From: Kitasatospora aureofaciens
GTDB taxonomy: Bacteria > Actinomycetota > Actinomycetes > Streptomycetales > Streptomycetaceae
Assembly (NCBI RefSeq): GCF_019192735.1
Contig: NZ_JAHTKP010000001.1
Coordinates: 1-64,000 of the forward strand
Length of the DNA: 64,000 nucleotides
Direction of reading: 5' to 3'
The translations under genes were made by a program, and so were the position numbers. Below, in pieces: positions 51,311-58,955 of the stretch (the first letter of the stretch is position 1; every line of letters begins with the position of its first letter). Under the pieces are notes generated by a model, which searched no databases, was not told the origin of the DNA, and saw only the letters and a program-made list of their open reading frames with translations.

Positions 51311-51756
51311 CCGCCATCGTCCACCACGACGCGACCGCGCTGCTGACCTCCGACCTCCAGGAGGAGTCCGAGCAGATCCAGGCGCTGGCCCGCAGCCTCG
51401 ACCTGCCGCATCGCGCCCTGGACCCGGCGCGGCTGCTGAGCAGCAACCTGCTGCACGTCTTGGTCCACCTCGCCACCGTCAGCGCCTCGGCCGCGGCCGT
51501 AGTCGACGCCGCCGAGATGCCCTCCCCCGTCCATCTGCGCGCCCTGGCCCGGATCGAGTCGGCCCAGCAGTCGATGCTGTCGGCCGGCGGCTCGATGTCG
51601 ACCGTCCTCGACCAGCTGTCCGTCCCCGACAGCGGCATCACCGACACCGCCGGCCTCGTGCAGGCCGGCCGCCTGCGCGCTTCCGTCCTGCTCACCAGCG
51701 CCAGCGCCCACCTCGGCGCAGCCGCCGCCGCCCTGCGCGCCACACCGGCCGGCTAA
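51307..51756 (+). CDS. Helical unknown protein, 149 aa
   Basis: TTG 51307 (TTGA overlap) with GGAGGAG upstream. All helical: LQEESEQIQALARSLDLPHR, LLHVLVHLATVSASAAAVVD, LRALARIESAQQSMLSAGGS, RLRASVLLTSASAHLGAAAA. Resembles in build the helical-bundle proteins of 43.5-47.2 kb. No motif suggests a function. Confidence 0.62.
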   Translation: MTAIVHHDATALLTSDLQEESEQIQALARSLDLPHRALDPARLLSSNLLHVLVHLATVSASAAAVVDAAEMPSPVHLRALARIESAQQSMLSAGGSMSTVLDQLSVPDSGITDTAGLVQAGRLRASVLLTSASAHLGAAAAALRATPAG

Positions 51757-51798
51757 GACCCCCGCCCACCCGACCGGTCAGGAGACCCCACCGCCCGC

Positions 51799-53034
51799 AT
51801 GCCCTCTGCCGCCACCCACCCCCACCGTCCAGCGATGCGCGACGTCCTCGCCCGCCCGCACGTGCCCGCGCTGCTCGTCGGCACCCTTGTGGGCAGACTG
51901 CCCACCGCCATGGCACCCCTCGCGCTGCTGCTCGCGGTGCGCTCGGCTGGCGGACCGGTCCTGCTCGGGGCTGCACTCGCCGGCCTGTACGGGCTGGCCA
52001 GCGCGGTCGGCCAGCCGCTGCTCGGCCGTCTCGTCGACCGCACCCGCCTGGCACCGGTTGCAGCTCTTGCGGCGTCCGTGGCGTTCGTGGCGTTCACTGT
52101 GCTCGCCGTGCTCGACCTGGCCGCAAAGCCGATCACCGCCGGAGCCCTCGCGGTGCTCGCCGGGGCCGCCACCCCTCCGCTGGAGGCAGGCCTGCGCGCG
52201 CTGTGGCCGCGCCTGGTCCCCGACCCGGCCGAGCAACAGGTGGCGTACGCCCTCGACAGCGTCAGCCAGGAGATCGTGTTCGTCGCCGGGCCTTTGGCGG
52301 CCACCACGCTCTGCCAACTCATCTCGCCCGCTGCGGCGTTGTGGGCATGCGGCATCATCGGGGGATGCGGTGCGGCGGCCGTCGCCACCCGCCCTCCCGC
52401 CCGCTGGCCGCCGGTCGGGCGCCGAGAGGTCCACTGGAGCGGGCCTCTGCGCTCGCGCGGCCTGCTGCTCCTGCTCGCGGCGATGTTCTGCCTGGGCGTC
52501 AGCCTCGGCGCCTTCAACGTCTTGGCCCTGGCCGTGGCTGACCTGAACGGGACGGGCTGGCTGAGCGGGCTGCTCCCGGCGGCGCTGTCCGCAGGCAGCG
52601 TGGCCGGCGGAATCCTCTACACCCGCTCCCCGTGGCCGCTTTCCCTGCCGCGGCAGCTGCTCGCCGCAGCCGGCGGGTACGCGATCTGTCTCGCGCCGCT
52701 GCTGTTCGCCACCGTGCCGAAGGCCGCCGTGGCCTTCAGTATCTGCCCCGGCCTGTACCTGGCTCCGCTGCTGACCTGTGCCTTCCTGCTCTGCGACCGC
52801 CTGGCTCCCGAGGGCACGGCCACGGAGGCCGCGGCCTGGCTGATCGCGGTCATCGGCGTCGGCCAGGCCCTGGGCACCGCCGTCGCCGGCCGCCTCGCCG
52901 TCCACGGCACCACGGCCGTCGCCACCGCGGTCGTGCTCTCCGCCGCGCTGGCCGCCGCCGTGCTCCTGCCGCGCGCAGACCTGCTCAACACCACCCCCAC
53001 CACCCCCACCATCCCTCTGGAGAAGAGCGCTTGA
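51799..53034 (+). CDS. MFS-type transporter, 12 TM
   Basis: 411 residues from ATG 51799; AGGAGA lies rather far upstream (17 bases). About twelve hydrophobic segments, beginning VPALLVGTLVGRLPTAMAPL, with the loop QPLLGRLVDRTRLAP between helices 2 and 3 as in the MFS signature (G-x-x-x-D-R). It is shorter than sugar carriers and resembles actinomycete drug or metabolite exporters. In a transfer-gene array it is probably cargo. The stop overlaps the start of a HAD enzyme (TTGA), suggesting a shared metabolic role. Confidence 0.85.
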   Translation: MPSAATHPHRPAMRDVLARPHVPALLVGTLVGRLPTAMAPLALLLAVRSAGGPVLLGAALAGLYGLASAVGQPLLGRLVDRTRLAPVAALAASVAFVAFTVLAVLDLAAKPITAGALAVLAGAATPPLEAGLRALWPRLVPDPAEQQVAYALDSVSQEIVFVAGPLAATTLCQLISPAAALWACGIIGGCGAAAVATRPPARWPPVGRREVHWSGPLRSRGLLLLLAAMFCLGVSLGAFNVLALAVADLNGTGWLSGLLPAALSAGSVAGGILYTRSPWPLSLPRQLLAAAGGYAICLAPLLFATVPKAAVAFSICPGLYLAPLLTCAFLLCDRLAPEGTATEAAAWLIAVIGVGQALGTAVAGRLAVHGTTAVATAVVLSAALAAAVLLPRADLLNTTPTTPTIPLEKSA

Positions 53035-53720
53035 CCCCCCGCACCACCTCTGCCGTCCGGATCGTCTGGGACTGGAACGGCACCGTCCGCGACGATCTCG
53101 GCGACCACGTCGCCGCCCTCAACGCCACCCTCCCCACGCTCGGCGGCACGCCGGTCAGCGTGGACACCTACCGCGCCCAGCACCGCGTGCCGATCCGCTC
53201 GTTCTACGACCACCTGCTCGGACGGACCATCAGCGACGAGGAGTGGCAGTCCAACGACGCCGCCTTCCTGTCCGTGCTCGACCAGCGCCCGGTGCGGCTG
53301 CGTTCGGGCGTCCGCCAGCTGATGATGGGCCTGCGCGCCCGGGGCGTCGGCCAGTCCCTGCTCTCCCTCGCCCCGCACGAGCGGCTGATGCGTGAAGTCC
53401 GGCAGGTCGGCATCGCCGGGCTGATGGAGCGCATAGACGGTCGCATCGGACCGTCGGTCGCCAGCAAGGCACCGGCGCTCGCCGCCCACCTCGAGGCGCT
53501 CGGCCCCGGCATCGACCCGTCCCGGGTGGTGGTGATCGGCGACAGCGTGGACGACGCGGTGGCCGCCCGGGCGGTCGGCGCCTTCCCGGTGCTGCACACC
53601 GGCGGTCTGCACAGCCCCGCGCGCCTGGCCACCGCAGACGCCCCGCTGGTCGACAGCCTCCAGGAAGCCGTCGCGGTCGGGCTCGCCGCGATCGGCGCGA
53701 ACCGGAACGCCCGCTCGTGA
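53031..53720 (+). CDS. HAD-superfamily hydrolase, 229 aa
   Basis: TTG 53031 in a TTGA overlap with CTGGAG 8 bases upstream. HAD motif I is IVWDWNGTVRDD (nucleophile Asp, with Trp-Asn in place of Leu-Asp), the Lys motif is in SVASKAPALAAHL, and motif IV is VVVIGDSVDDAVAARAVG. A small helical cap suits phosphoglycolate-phosphatase-like enzymes. Coupled to the MFS transporter, so the pair may export and dephosphorylate one compound. Unrelated to the HAD gene at 5132 beyond the fold. Confidence 0.82.
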   Translation: MTPRTTSAVRIVWDWNGTVRDDLGDHVAALNATLPTLGGTPVSVDTYRAQHRVPIRSFYDHLLGRTISDEEWQSNDAAFLSVLDQRPVRLRSGVRQLMMGLRARGVGQSLLSLAPHERLMREVRQVGIAGLMERIDGRIGPSVASKAPALAAHLEALGPGIDPSRVVVIGDSVDDAVAARAVGAFPVLHTGGLHSPARLATADAPLVDSLQEAVAVGLAAIGANRNARS

Positions 53721-54487
53721 CTCAGGCTTCCAAGAGCCCGCCGTCCCACCCGGCCACCCCTTCGACCCGGGTCGGCACCGCGACGGTGCTGCGGACGCTC
53801 GGCGTCGAGCGCCTCAGCGCGGTGCCGGGCTGGGACGACGGCGACGACACCCCTCTCGGCCGGGTCAACAGCGAGATCCGCACCGCCGTGCGACGCCTGG
53901 ACCACGTCCAGGAGCGCCTGGTGGCGCTCGCCCGCACCATCCGCGACGACATGCAGCTGGTCCTCGACGGCAACGACGGCGCCCTGCTGCAGGCCAACGG
54001 ACTGCTCGCCTCCACCGCGCAGTCCCTGGACACCCTGGCCACACGCCGCGTCGAACTGTACGAGCGGCTGGAGGCACTCACCGGCCTGCACCAAGTCCTC
54101 GCCACCACCGCCGCTCCGCCCCCGCAGGCCCCGGCCGAGAAACCGATCAAGCTCAACGACGCTCAGCGGCGGGCTCTTGATGCCGTCGCCCGTGGCCAGG
54201 TCACCGTCTCCGAGCACAGCATCCGCCAAGGCCGCCAGGTCACCGCCGACGGCATCCAGCTCCACCCGGCCACGGTGAACTCCCTGATGGAGCGGCGCCT
54301 CGCCGACCGAGACCGGAGCACCAGCGTGTTCGTCGGTCAGAAGCTCCGTCTCACCCCGCTCGGCGCCCGCGTCCACGCCGCCCTGGCCGGTACCGCGGCC
54401 ACGAGCCGGGCGGCGGCACCACTCGAGCAGAACCGCCCGGCCACGGTCAGCGCCCAGCCCGCGCCTTCCACGGAGAGAATCAGATGA
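53717..54487 (+). CDS. Unknown protein, 256 aa, coiled coil plus winged-helix-like part
   Basis: GTG 53717 (GTGA overlap). Residues 50-130 form a coiled coil (VRRLDHVQERLVALARTIRD, LLASTAQSLDTLATRRVELY). Residues 145-225 (LNDAQRRALDAVARGQVTVS, LHPATVNSLMERRLADRDRS, FVGQKLRLTPLGARVHAALA) look like a winged helix with a beta wing. It could be a DNA-binding regulator. Stop overlaps the next ATG. Confidence 0.65.
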   Translation: MTQASKSPPSHPATPSTRVGTATVLRTLGVERLSAVPGWDDGDDTPLGRVNSEIRTAVRRLDHVQERLVALARTIRDDMQLVLDGNDGALLQANGLLASTAQSLDTLATRRVELYERLEALTGLHQVLATTAAPPPQAPAEKPIKLNDAQRRALDAVARGQVTVSEHSIRQGRQVTADGIQLHPATVNSLMERRLADRDRSTSVFVGQKLRLTPLGARVHAALAGTAATSRAAAPLEQNRPATVSAQPAPSTERIR

Positions 54488-55041
54488 CCAAGAGCCCCGC
54501 GACCGGGCCGGCCCCTGCACCCGTGATCGACGGACGGCCGGCCTTCGCCGGCCGCCAGTTTGTCCTGGAACGGCTCGGCATCGACACCTGGGACCTCCAC
54601 CGTCTCCACCCCGACCTCGGGGAACTGCGCGCCCTCGGTCGTCATCTCGAAAACATGGCCCGCCAACTCGACAATCTGGACCAGGAACTGCGCCGAACCG
54701 CCGCCGGCGCCATCGAACGCCTCACCAAGGTCCGCACCGGCAACCACCGGGACATCCAGCCCCACGGCGTCCTACGCCTCCTCGGCTCAGACCTCGAAAC
54801 CCTCGGCGCCCGCTACGACCTCGCCGCCGAGCACCTGGGCCACGCCGTGGTCCAGTACCGGGAGGCGACCGAGCGCGCCGCCGCCCGACCGGAGCAACCC
54901 CGGTCATTGGCCGCCCGCTCACGCACCTCGACCACCACAGCGACACCCGCCGTCGCCGGCGAGGCGCTCACGCAGGCAGCCACCGGCCGCCAGCCGCCCG
55001 CTGCCAAGGCACTGCCTCCGACCCGGGCGCCGCACCGGTGA
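54484..55041 (+). CDS. Unknown helical protein, 185 aa
   Basis: ATG 54484 (ATGA overlap). After QFVLERLGIDTWDLHRLHPD the protein is a long helix (LRALGRHLENMARQLDNLDQ, ELRRTAAGAIERLTKVRTGN) and ends in an Ala/Thr/Pro-rich tail. The pairing with the preceding coiled-coil protein suggests hetero-oligomers. Family not recognised. Confidence 0.62.
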   Translation: MTKSPATGPAPAPVIDGRPAFAGRQFVLERLGIDTWDLHRLHPDLGELRALGRHLENMARQLDNLDQELRRTAAGAIERLTKVRTGNHRDIQPHGVLRLLGSDLETLGARYDLAAEHLGHAVVQYREATERAAARPEQPRSLAARSRTSTTTATPAVAGEALTQAATGRQPPAAKALPPTRAPHR

Positions 55042-55457
55042 CCATCGGCCCCGAACGGCCGGGCAGCACTGACTTCGGCCTGGCCGGGCTGGAGCCCGCC
55101 ACCGCGGACGATGCGATCGGCGCCCGGCTCTTGCACCACTGCGGCCTCGACTTCGACGCCCAGCACGGCACGCGCCTCGGGACGAGCACCTACCTCGGCG
55201 CCGACGCCGACCGATACCTCGCCGCCCTCATCACCCGCAACCAGCGCGCCGGCACCTACACCGTTCGCGTGCATCGGACGGACACCGCCGCCGAGGGCCG
55301 GATCTGGCTGACCGCCCAGACAGCGCCACCACGCACGAGAACACCGGCCAGACGAGCCGCAGCCCTGGCCCGCGGCATCAGCACCACCCCGATCGCAGCC
55401 GCACCCTCCACAGCGCCCACCCCGGGCCAGCCTCGCACCACGGCCCGGCGGCGCTGA
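55038..55457 (+). CDS. Unknown protein, 139 aa
   Basis: GTG 55038 (GTGA overlap). The core is GLAGLEPATADDAIGARLLH, HCGLDFDAQHGTRLGTSTYL and YLAALITRNQRAGTYTVRVH, an alpha/beta unit that may be a distant relative of the strand-helix-GF repeat family of this element. The last 50 residues are basic and disordered. Function unknown. Confidence 0.6.
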   Translation: MTIGPERPGSTDFGLAGLEPATADDAIGARLLHHCGLDFDAQHGTRLGTSTYLGADADRYLAALITRNQRAGTYTVRVHRTDTAAEGRIWLTAQTAPPRTRTPARRAAALARGISTTPIAAAPSTAPTPGQPRTTARRR

Positions 55458-55477
55458 CCCGACCGACGGAGACTCCC

Positions 55478-56236
55478 ATCCCCAACCAATCCGCGAGCGG
55501 TGCCGTCGACTTCGGCATCGCCGCGCTCGAACCCCGCGGCGCGTTCAGCGAGCACAACGCCGAGTACCTCGCCGCGATCACCCATGACCTCCTGCCTCTG
55601 TCCGACCAGCATGCCGGCGACATGGCCAGCAGCTACTTCGTGCTGTTCGACAGAACGCACATGTGGAACGACATACCGGGCCAGCCGTCCGTCATGGCCG
55701 TGCGCGTCGAACGCGATCCCGCAGCACGCCTGTTCGAGATCGACTTCACCTTCCAGCCCCTCGTGGCGATGGCCCAGCGCTGGCTCGTCGACCGCGGCGC
55801 CGAGCCCACGCGGTTCACCAACCTCGCGCCCATCACCGCAGCCGACCAGGAGACCGAGCGCGTCGAGGACCTGCTGCGCGCGGCCAGCCCGGACCGCTTC
55901 ACCGTCCACGACCAATACACCTACGACGCCGAGCCGTACGACACTTGGGTCATCGCCACCGACACTCTCACCGTCGAATCCGACCGGCCGGTGCGGGTCT
56001 TTCACGAGCAGCGACAGGTCGACGCGGACACCTACACCCTGCGTGAGGGCCATTTCGCGACCATCGACGACGCTCGGGCATGGACCGCCAGCCCCACCTC
56101 CCCTCTCCCGCAGGCCAGCCCGTCCCCCAGCGCCCGCGCGGCAGCCGCCCGCCACACCGCCGCCGCCACCGGGTCGGTGGTGAGCGCCGCGTCGCGGCTC
56201 CCGGCACCGGATCCCGGCCGCCACCGCGCCCGCTGA
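55478..56236 (+). CDS. Unknown protein, 252 aa, ATC start, paralog of 40527
   Basis: ATC 55478 has CGGAG 6 bases upstream. The 48 codons before the first ATG (55622) are clearly coding (PNQSASGAVDFGIAALEPRG, AFSEHNAEYLAAITHDLLPL). The body shares with the 40527 protein the series QRWLVDRGAEPTRF, DRFTVHDQYTYDAEPYDTWV, PVRVFHEQ and TYTLREGHFATIDDARAWTA. It is acidic and probably soluble. The C-terminus is Ala/Ser-rich. Function unknown. Confidence 0.72.
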   Translation: MPNQSASGAVDFGIAALEPRGAFSEHNAEYLAAITHDLLPLSDQHAGDMASSYFVLFDRTHMWNDIPGQPSVMAVRVERDPAARLFEIDFTFQPLVAMAQRWLVDRGAEPTRFTNLAPITAADQETERVEDLLRAASPDRFTVHDQYTYDAEPYDTWVIATDTLTVESDRPVRVFHEQRQVDADTYTLREGHFATIDDARAWTASPTSPLPQASPSPSARAAAARHTAAATGSVVSAASRLPAPDPGRHRAR

Positions 56237-56329
56237 CCTCGACGCCGCGGCACGCGCCGCTGCCCACCCCCTTCGCCTCACCCGTCGCCGGCACGCGCCG
56301 GGTTCGAACCTGATGGAGCTGCCCACTTC

Positions 56330-57115
56330 TTGCCCGCCGACGCACCACCCCGATCCGACATCCTCGTCCGCCCTGCCCACCTCGCTGGGCCGGGCGGTAT
56401 CGACCTCCCCTTCCGCCTCGCCTCCGAGCACGGCTGGCACCGCCCCTTCGACGCCCCAACCGCCCTGGTCCTGATCAGCCCCCAGGAAGGGCTCGCGCTC
56501 AACCGGCAGCACCAGCAGTGGAGTTTGACCAGTACAGAGGGATGGACCGTGCGCTTCTGCGACCGCGTCCCCAGCGAAGTCTCCTACGATCTCATCACCG
56601 CAGCCCAGGAGGCCGAGGCTGACCCCGCAGCCGCCACCGCGCCGATGACCGGCAACCGGGCCACCGTGCTGCTGCTGAAGTCCGGCTGGTCCGGGTTCAA
56701 CCGCGACGGGTACCGCCTGGTGGCGGCCCCCGACCGCCGAGCGGCCCTCTCGTGGCCCGAGTCGGCCCCCGACCCCGGCCCCGCTCTGACTGCCGCCGCC
56801 GAAACGGGCGTGTGGACTGTCCAGTTCAGCCGCAGCGCCCCTGACCACCTGCTCACCGCTGCCACCGTGGCCCTGCTGCAACCCGTGGCCCGCCAACCTG
56901 AGCAGATCCCGGAGCAGTTCCGCGGCCTCGTCCACGCCGGGGCCGTCACTGCCGACCGCACCGAGGACGGTCCGGTCGCCCGCTCCACTGCAGCTCGGGC
57001 ACGCGGCATCGCCTCGCACCCGGCGCTACGTCACCTTCCGTCACCGGCCCTTCCGCCTCTCGCCACGCACTACAGTCCTGCGGGCCAGGGGCGACGGCAG
57101 CCGGATCCGCGCTGA
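56330..57115 (+). CDS. DUF317-domain protein, 261 aa
   Basis: TTG 56330 with TGGAG 11 bases upstream, after a 93-base gap. Two DUF317 repeats: ILVRPAHLAGPGGIDLPFRL with GWTVRFCDRVPSEVSYDLIT, and LKSGWSGFNRDGYRLV with VWTVQFSRSAPDHLLTAATV. Sixth intact or nearly intact member of the family in the window. C-terminal 50 residues are basic and low-complexity. Confidence 0.75.
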   Translation: MPADAPPRSDILVRPAHLAGPGGIDLPFRLASEHGWHRPFDAPTALVLISPQEGLALNRQHQQWSLTSTEGWTVRFCDRVPSEVSYDLITAAQEAEADPAAATAPMTGNRATVLLLKSGWSGFNRDGYRLVAAPDRRAALSWPESAPDPGPALTAAAETGVWTVQFSRSAPDHLLTAATVALLQPVARQPEQIPEQFRGLVHAGAVTADRTEDGPVARSTAARARGIASHPALRHLPSPALPPLATHYSPAGQGRRQPDPR

Positions 57116-57146
57116 CAGCACCACTTAGCACCGCAGGAGCGCTGCC

Positions 57147-57209
57147 CTGGCCACACTCGACCCCAGGTTCGTCCTCGCGGCCCCAACGTTCCACGGAGGT
57201 ACGCAATAA
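57147..57209 (+). CDS. Tiny open frame, 20 aa, CTG start
   Basis: CTG 57147 lies 7 bases after CAGGAG and opens ATLDPRFVLAAPTFHGGTQ, ending at TAA 57207-57209, which overlaps the ATA start of the next frame as ATAA. It may be a leader peptide that couples translation, or the N-terminal stub of a deleted DUF317 gene (compare the YLAGP-x-x-x-G motif). Confidence 0.35.
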   Translation: MATLDPRFVLAAPTFHGGTQ

Positions 57210-57666
57210 CCGACGACCGCGCCCCCTCTCAGGGGCCTTCGCCCGTCCACGAGGCGGCGGCGCCAGCAGAGCCGTTCGTGACGATCCGGCACACCAACAC
57301 CGGCGAGATCACCACCACCCGCTACAACGCCGCCGCCCGGCGGATCCTGATCGGGGCTGGCTTCGAGGAGACTCCTGGCTGCACCTGCCCAGCGGCGGAA
57401 TCCAGCACGGAGCGGATGCACGGGCCTGCTCAGCGGCCGGCGAGCTGCTCGCCGCCGGCCACCCCGTGCGCCTGGACCGAGCACTCGGCCAGCCGGTGAG
57501 GGCCGCCGGTACGCCCTTACCGGGCACGCCCGCACAGGCCAGCGACAAGACCTCCCACACCGTGGCCGCCTGCACAGCCCGGCCCAGCCGCGGTGTTTCC
57601 AGCCTGCCCGAGCGGACGGTCCGGCGCCCCCTCGCCGGGGCCGTCCGCCGACGTCGGCACCCGTGA
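57206..57666 (+). pseudogene. H-G...AGF repeat protein with frameshift, ATA start
   Basis: ATA 57206 has ACGGAGG 6 bases upstream; no other start precedes the coding stretch (TDDRAPSQGPSPVHEAAAPA, then FVTIRHTNTGEITTTRYNAA, ARRILIGAGFEETPG). After about 57375 the protein continues in another frame (LHLPSGGIQHGADARACSAA, GELLAAGHPVRLDRALGQPV) to TGA 57664-57666. That second part is what the repeat family has after AGF. Restoring one base near 57375 joins the two. It belongs to the family of 28844, 31450 and 32398. Confidence 0.55.
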
Positions 57667-57740
57667 TCCGCTCCGCGATCGGCCCGCCTTCCCAGAGCAT
57701 TGCCAACCCCCCGCACGCGCACCGTTGAAGGATCCTCTCT

Positions 57741-58955
57741 TTGACCACACCCGGACCACCCACCACCCCACCACGTACCAAGGGCGGCGAACTACGGGCC
57801 AAGGTGGCCAAACTGCTGGTCGACCGTCCGGCGGACAAGCTCACCATCGGGGACATGGCCAGGCAGCTGGGCCACTCCCACGGTGCCGTCCGCAACGCCG
57901 CCCTCACCCTGGCGAAGCGCGGCGAGGCCGACCAACTCGGCACCGGACAGCCGCAGTTCCGCGCGAACAGCAAGACCGCCGCAGCCGCGCAGACCGCGGT
58001 GATCAGTCCACCGGGAACCCACTCCCCCCGCGCCCAAGCGGCCACGGCCCGCACGACCGCTCCCGCAGCGACCACGCCCAGGCAGGCCGGCCCGATCCGC
58101 CGCGCCGGTGGCCAGCTCTACCACCCCCGGGAACTGGCCGACCTGCCCGACGTCGAGGCGCTGAATCGCTTGCGCGACGCCGACGTGCCGGTGCTGCTCT
58201 ACGGCCCCCCGGGCACCGGCAAGACGAGTTTGGTCGAGGCCGCGTTCCCCGACCTGATCACCGTCGCCGGTGACGGCGACACCACGGTCGGCGACCTGAT
58301 CGGCGAGTACACCCAGGACGACGCTGGCAACTACGTCTTCCAGTACGGTCCGCTGGTCACCGCGATGACCGAGGGCCGCGCCCTGCTGATCGACGACGCC
58401 ACCTTGATCTCGCCGAAGGTGCTGGCCGCGCTCTACCCGGCCATGGACGGGCGCCGCCAGATCCAGGTCAAGGCGCACAAGGGCGAGACCATCAAGGCCG
58501 AGCCGGGCTTCTACGTGGTGGCGGGCCACAATCCGGGCGTGCACGGCGCCGTGCTGACGGAGGCGCTCGCGAGCCGGTTCAGCGTGCAGATCCAGGTCGG
58601 CACGGACTACGACCTCGCCCTGGCCCTGCGGATCGACGCCCGGGTGGTCCGGATCGCCCGACACCTCGCCGCCCAGGTCGAACTCGGTGAACTGGGCTGG
58701 GCCCCTCAGCTGCGGGAACTGCTCAGTTACCAGAAGACCGAGGCCGTCCTCGGGACCAAGGCCGCGCTCGCGAACCTGGTCGGCATCGCTCCCCTGGAGG
58801 ACCGCGACGCCGTCGCCGCTGCCGTCAGCAAGATTGCTGGCGTCCAGCAGGTCGCTCCCCTCACCCTGGGCCGGCAGCTCTCCGCCGCGACCGCTTCGGC
58901 CGCCCGCCAGCCCCCAGGCAGCACCGGCTCCGCACAACGGGGCCGCTCGCGATGA
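57741..58955 (+). CDS. MoxR/CbbQ-type AAA+ ATPase with N-terminal winged helix
   Basis: 404 residues from TTG 57741 with AAGGA 7 bases upstream. Residues 15-70 form a winged-helix domain (ELRAKVAKLLVDRPADKLTI, MARQLGHSHGAVRNAALTLA). The AAA+ core has Walker A LLYGPPGTGKTSL (152-164), Walker B RALLIDDATLI (213-223), sensor FYVVAGHNPG and the arginine-finger region ALASRFSVQIQV. MoxR-type ATPases work with VWA proteins, and one follows in an ATGA overlap. The pair probably remodels or inserts metal into a partner complex. Confidence 0.87.
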   Translation: MTTPGPPTTPPRTKGGELRAKVAKLLVDRPADKLTIGDMARQLGHSHGAVRNAALTLAKRGEADQLGTGQPQFRANSKTAAAAQTAVISPPGTHSPRAQAATARTTAPAATTPRQAGPIRRAGGQLYHPRELADLPDVEALNRLRDADVPVLLYGPPGTGKTSLVEAAFPDLITVAGDGDTTVGDLIGEYTQDDAGNYVFQYGPLVTAMTEGRALLIDDATLISPKVLAALYPAMDGRRQIQVKAHKGETIKAEPGFYVVAGHNPGVHGAVLTEALASRFSVQIQVGTDYDLALALRIDARVVRIARHLAAQVELGELGWAPQLRELLSYQKTEAVLGTKAALANLVGIAPLEDRDAVAAAVSKIAGVQQVAPLTLGRQLSAATASAARQPPGSTGSAQRGRSR

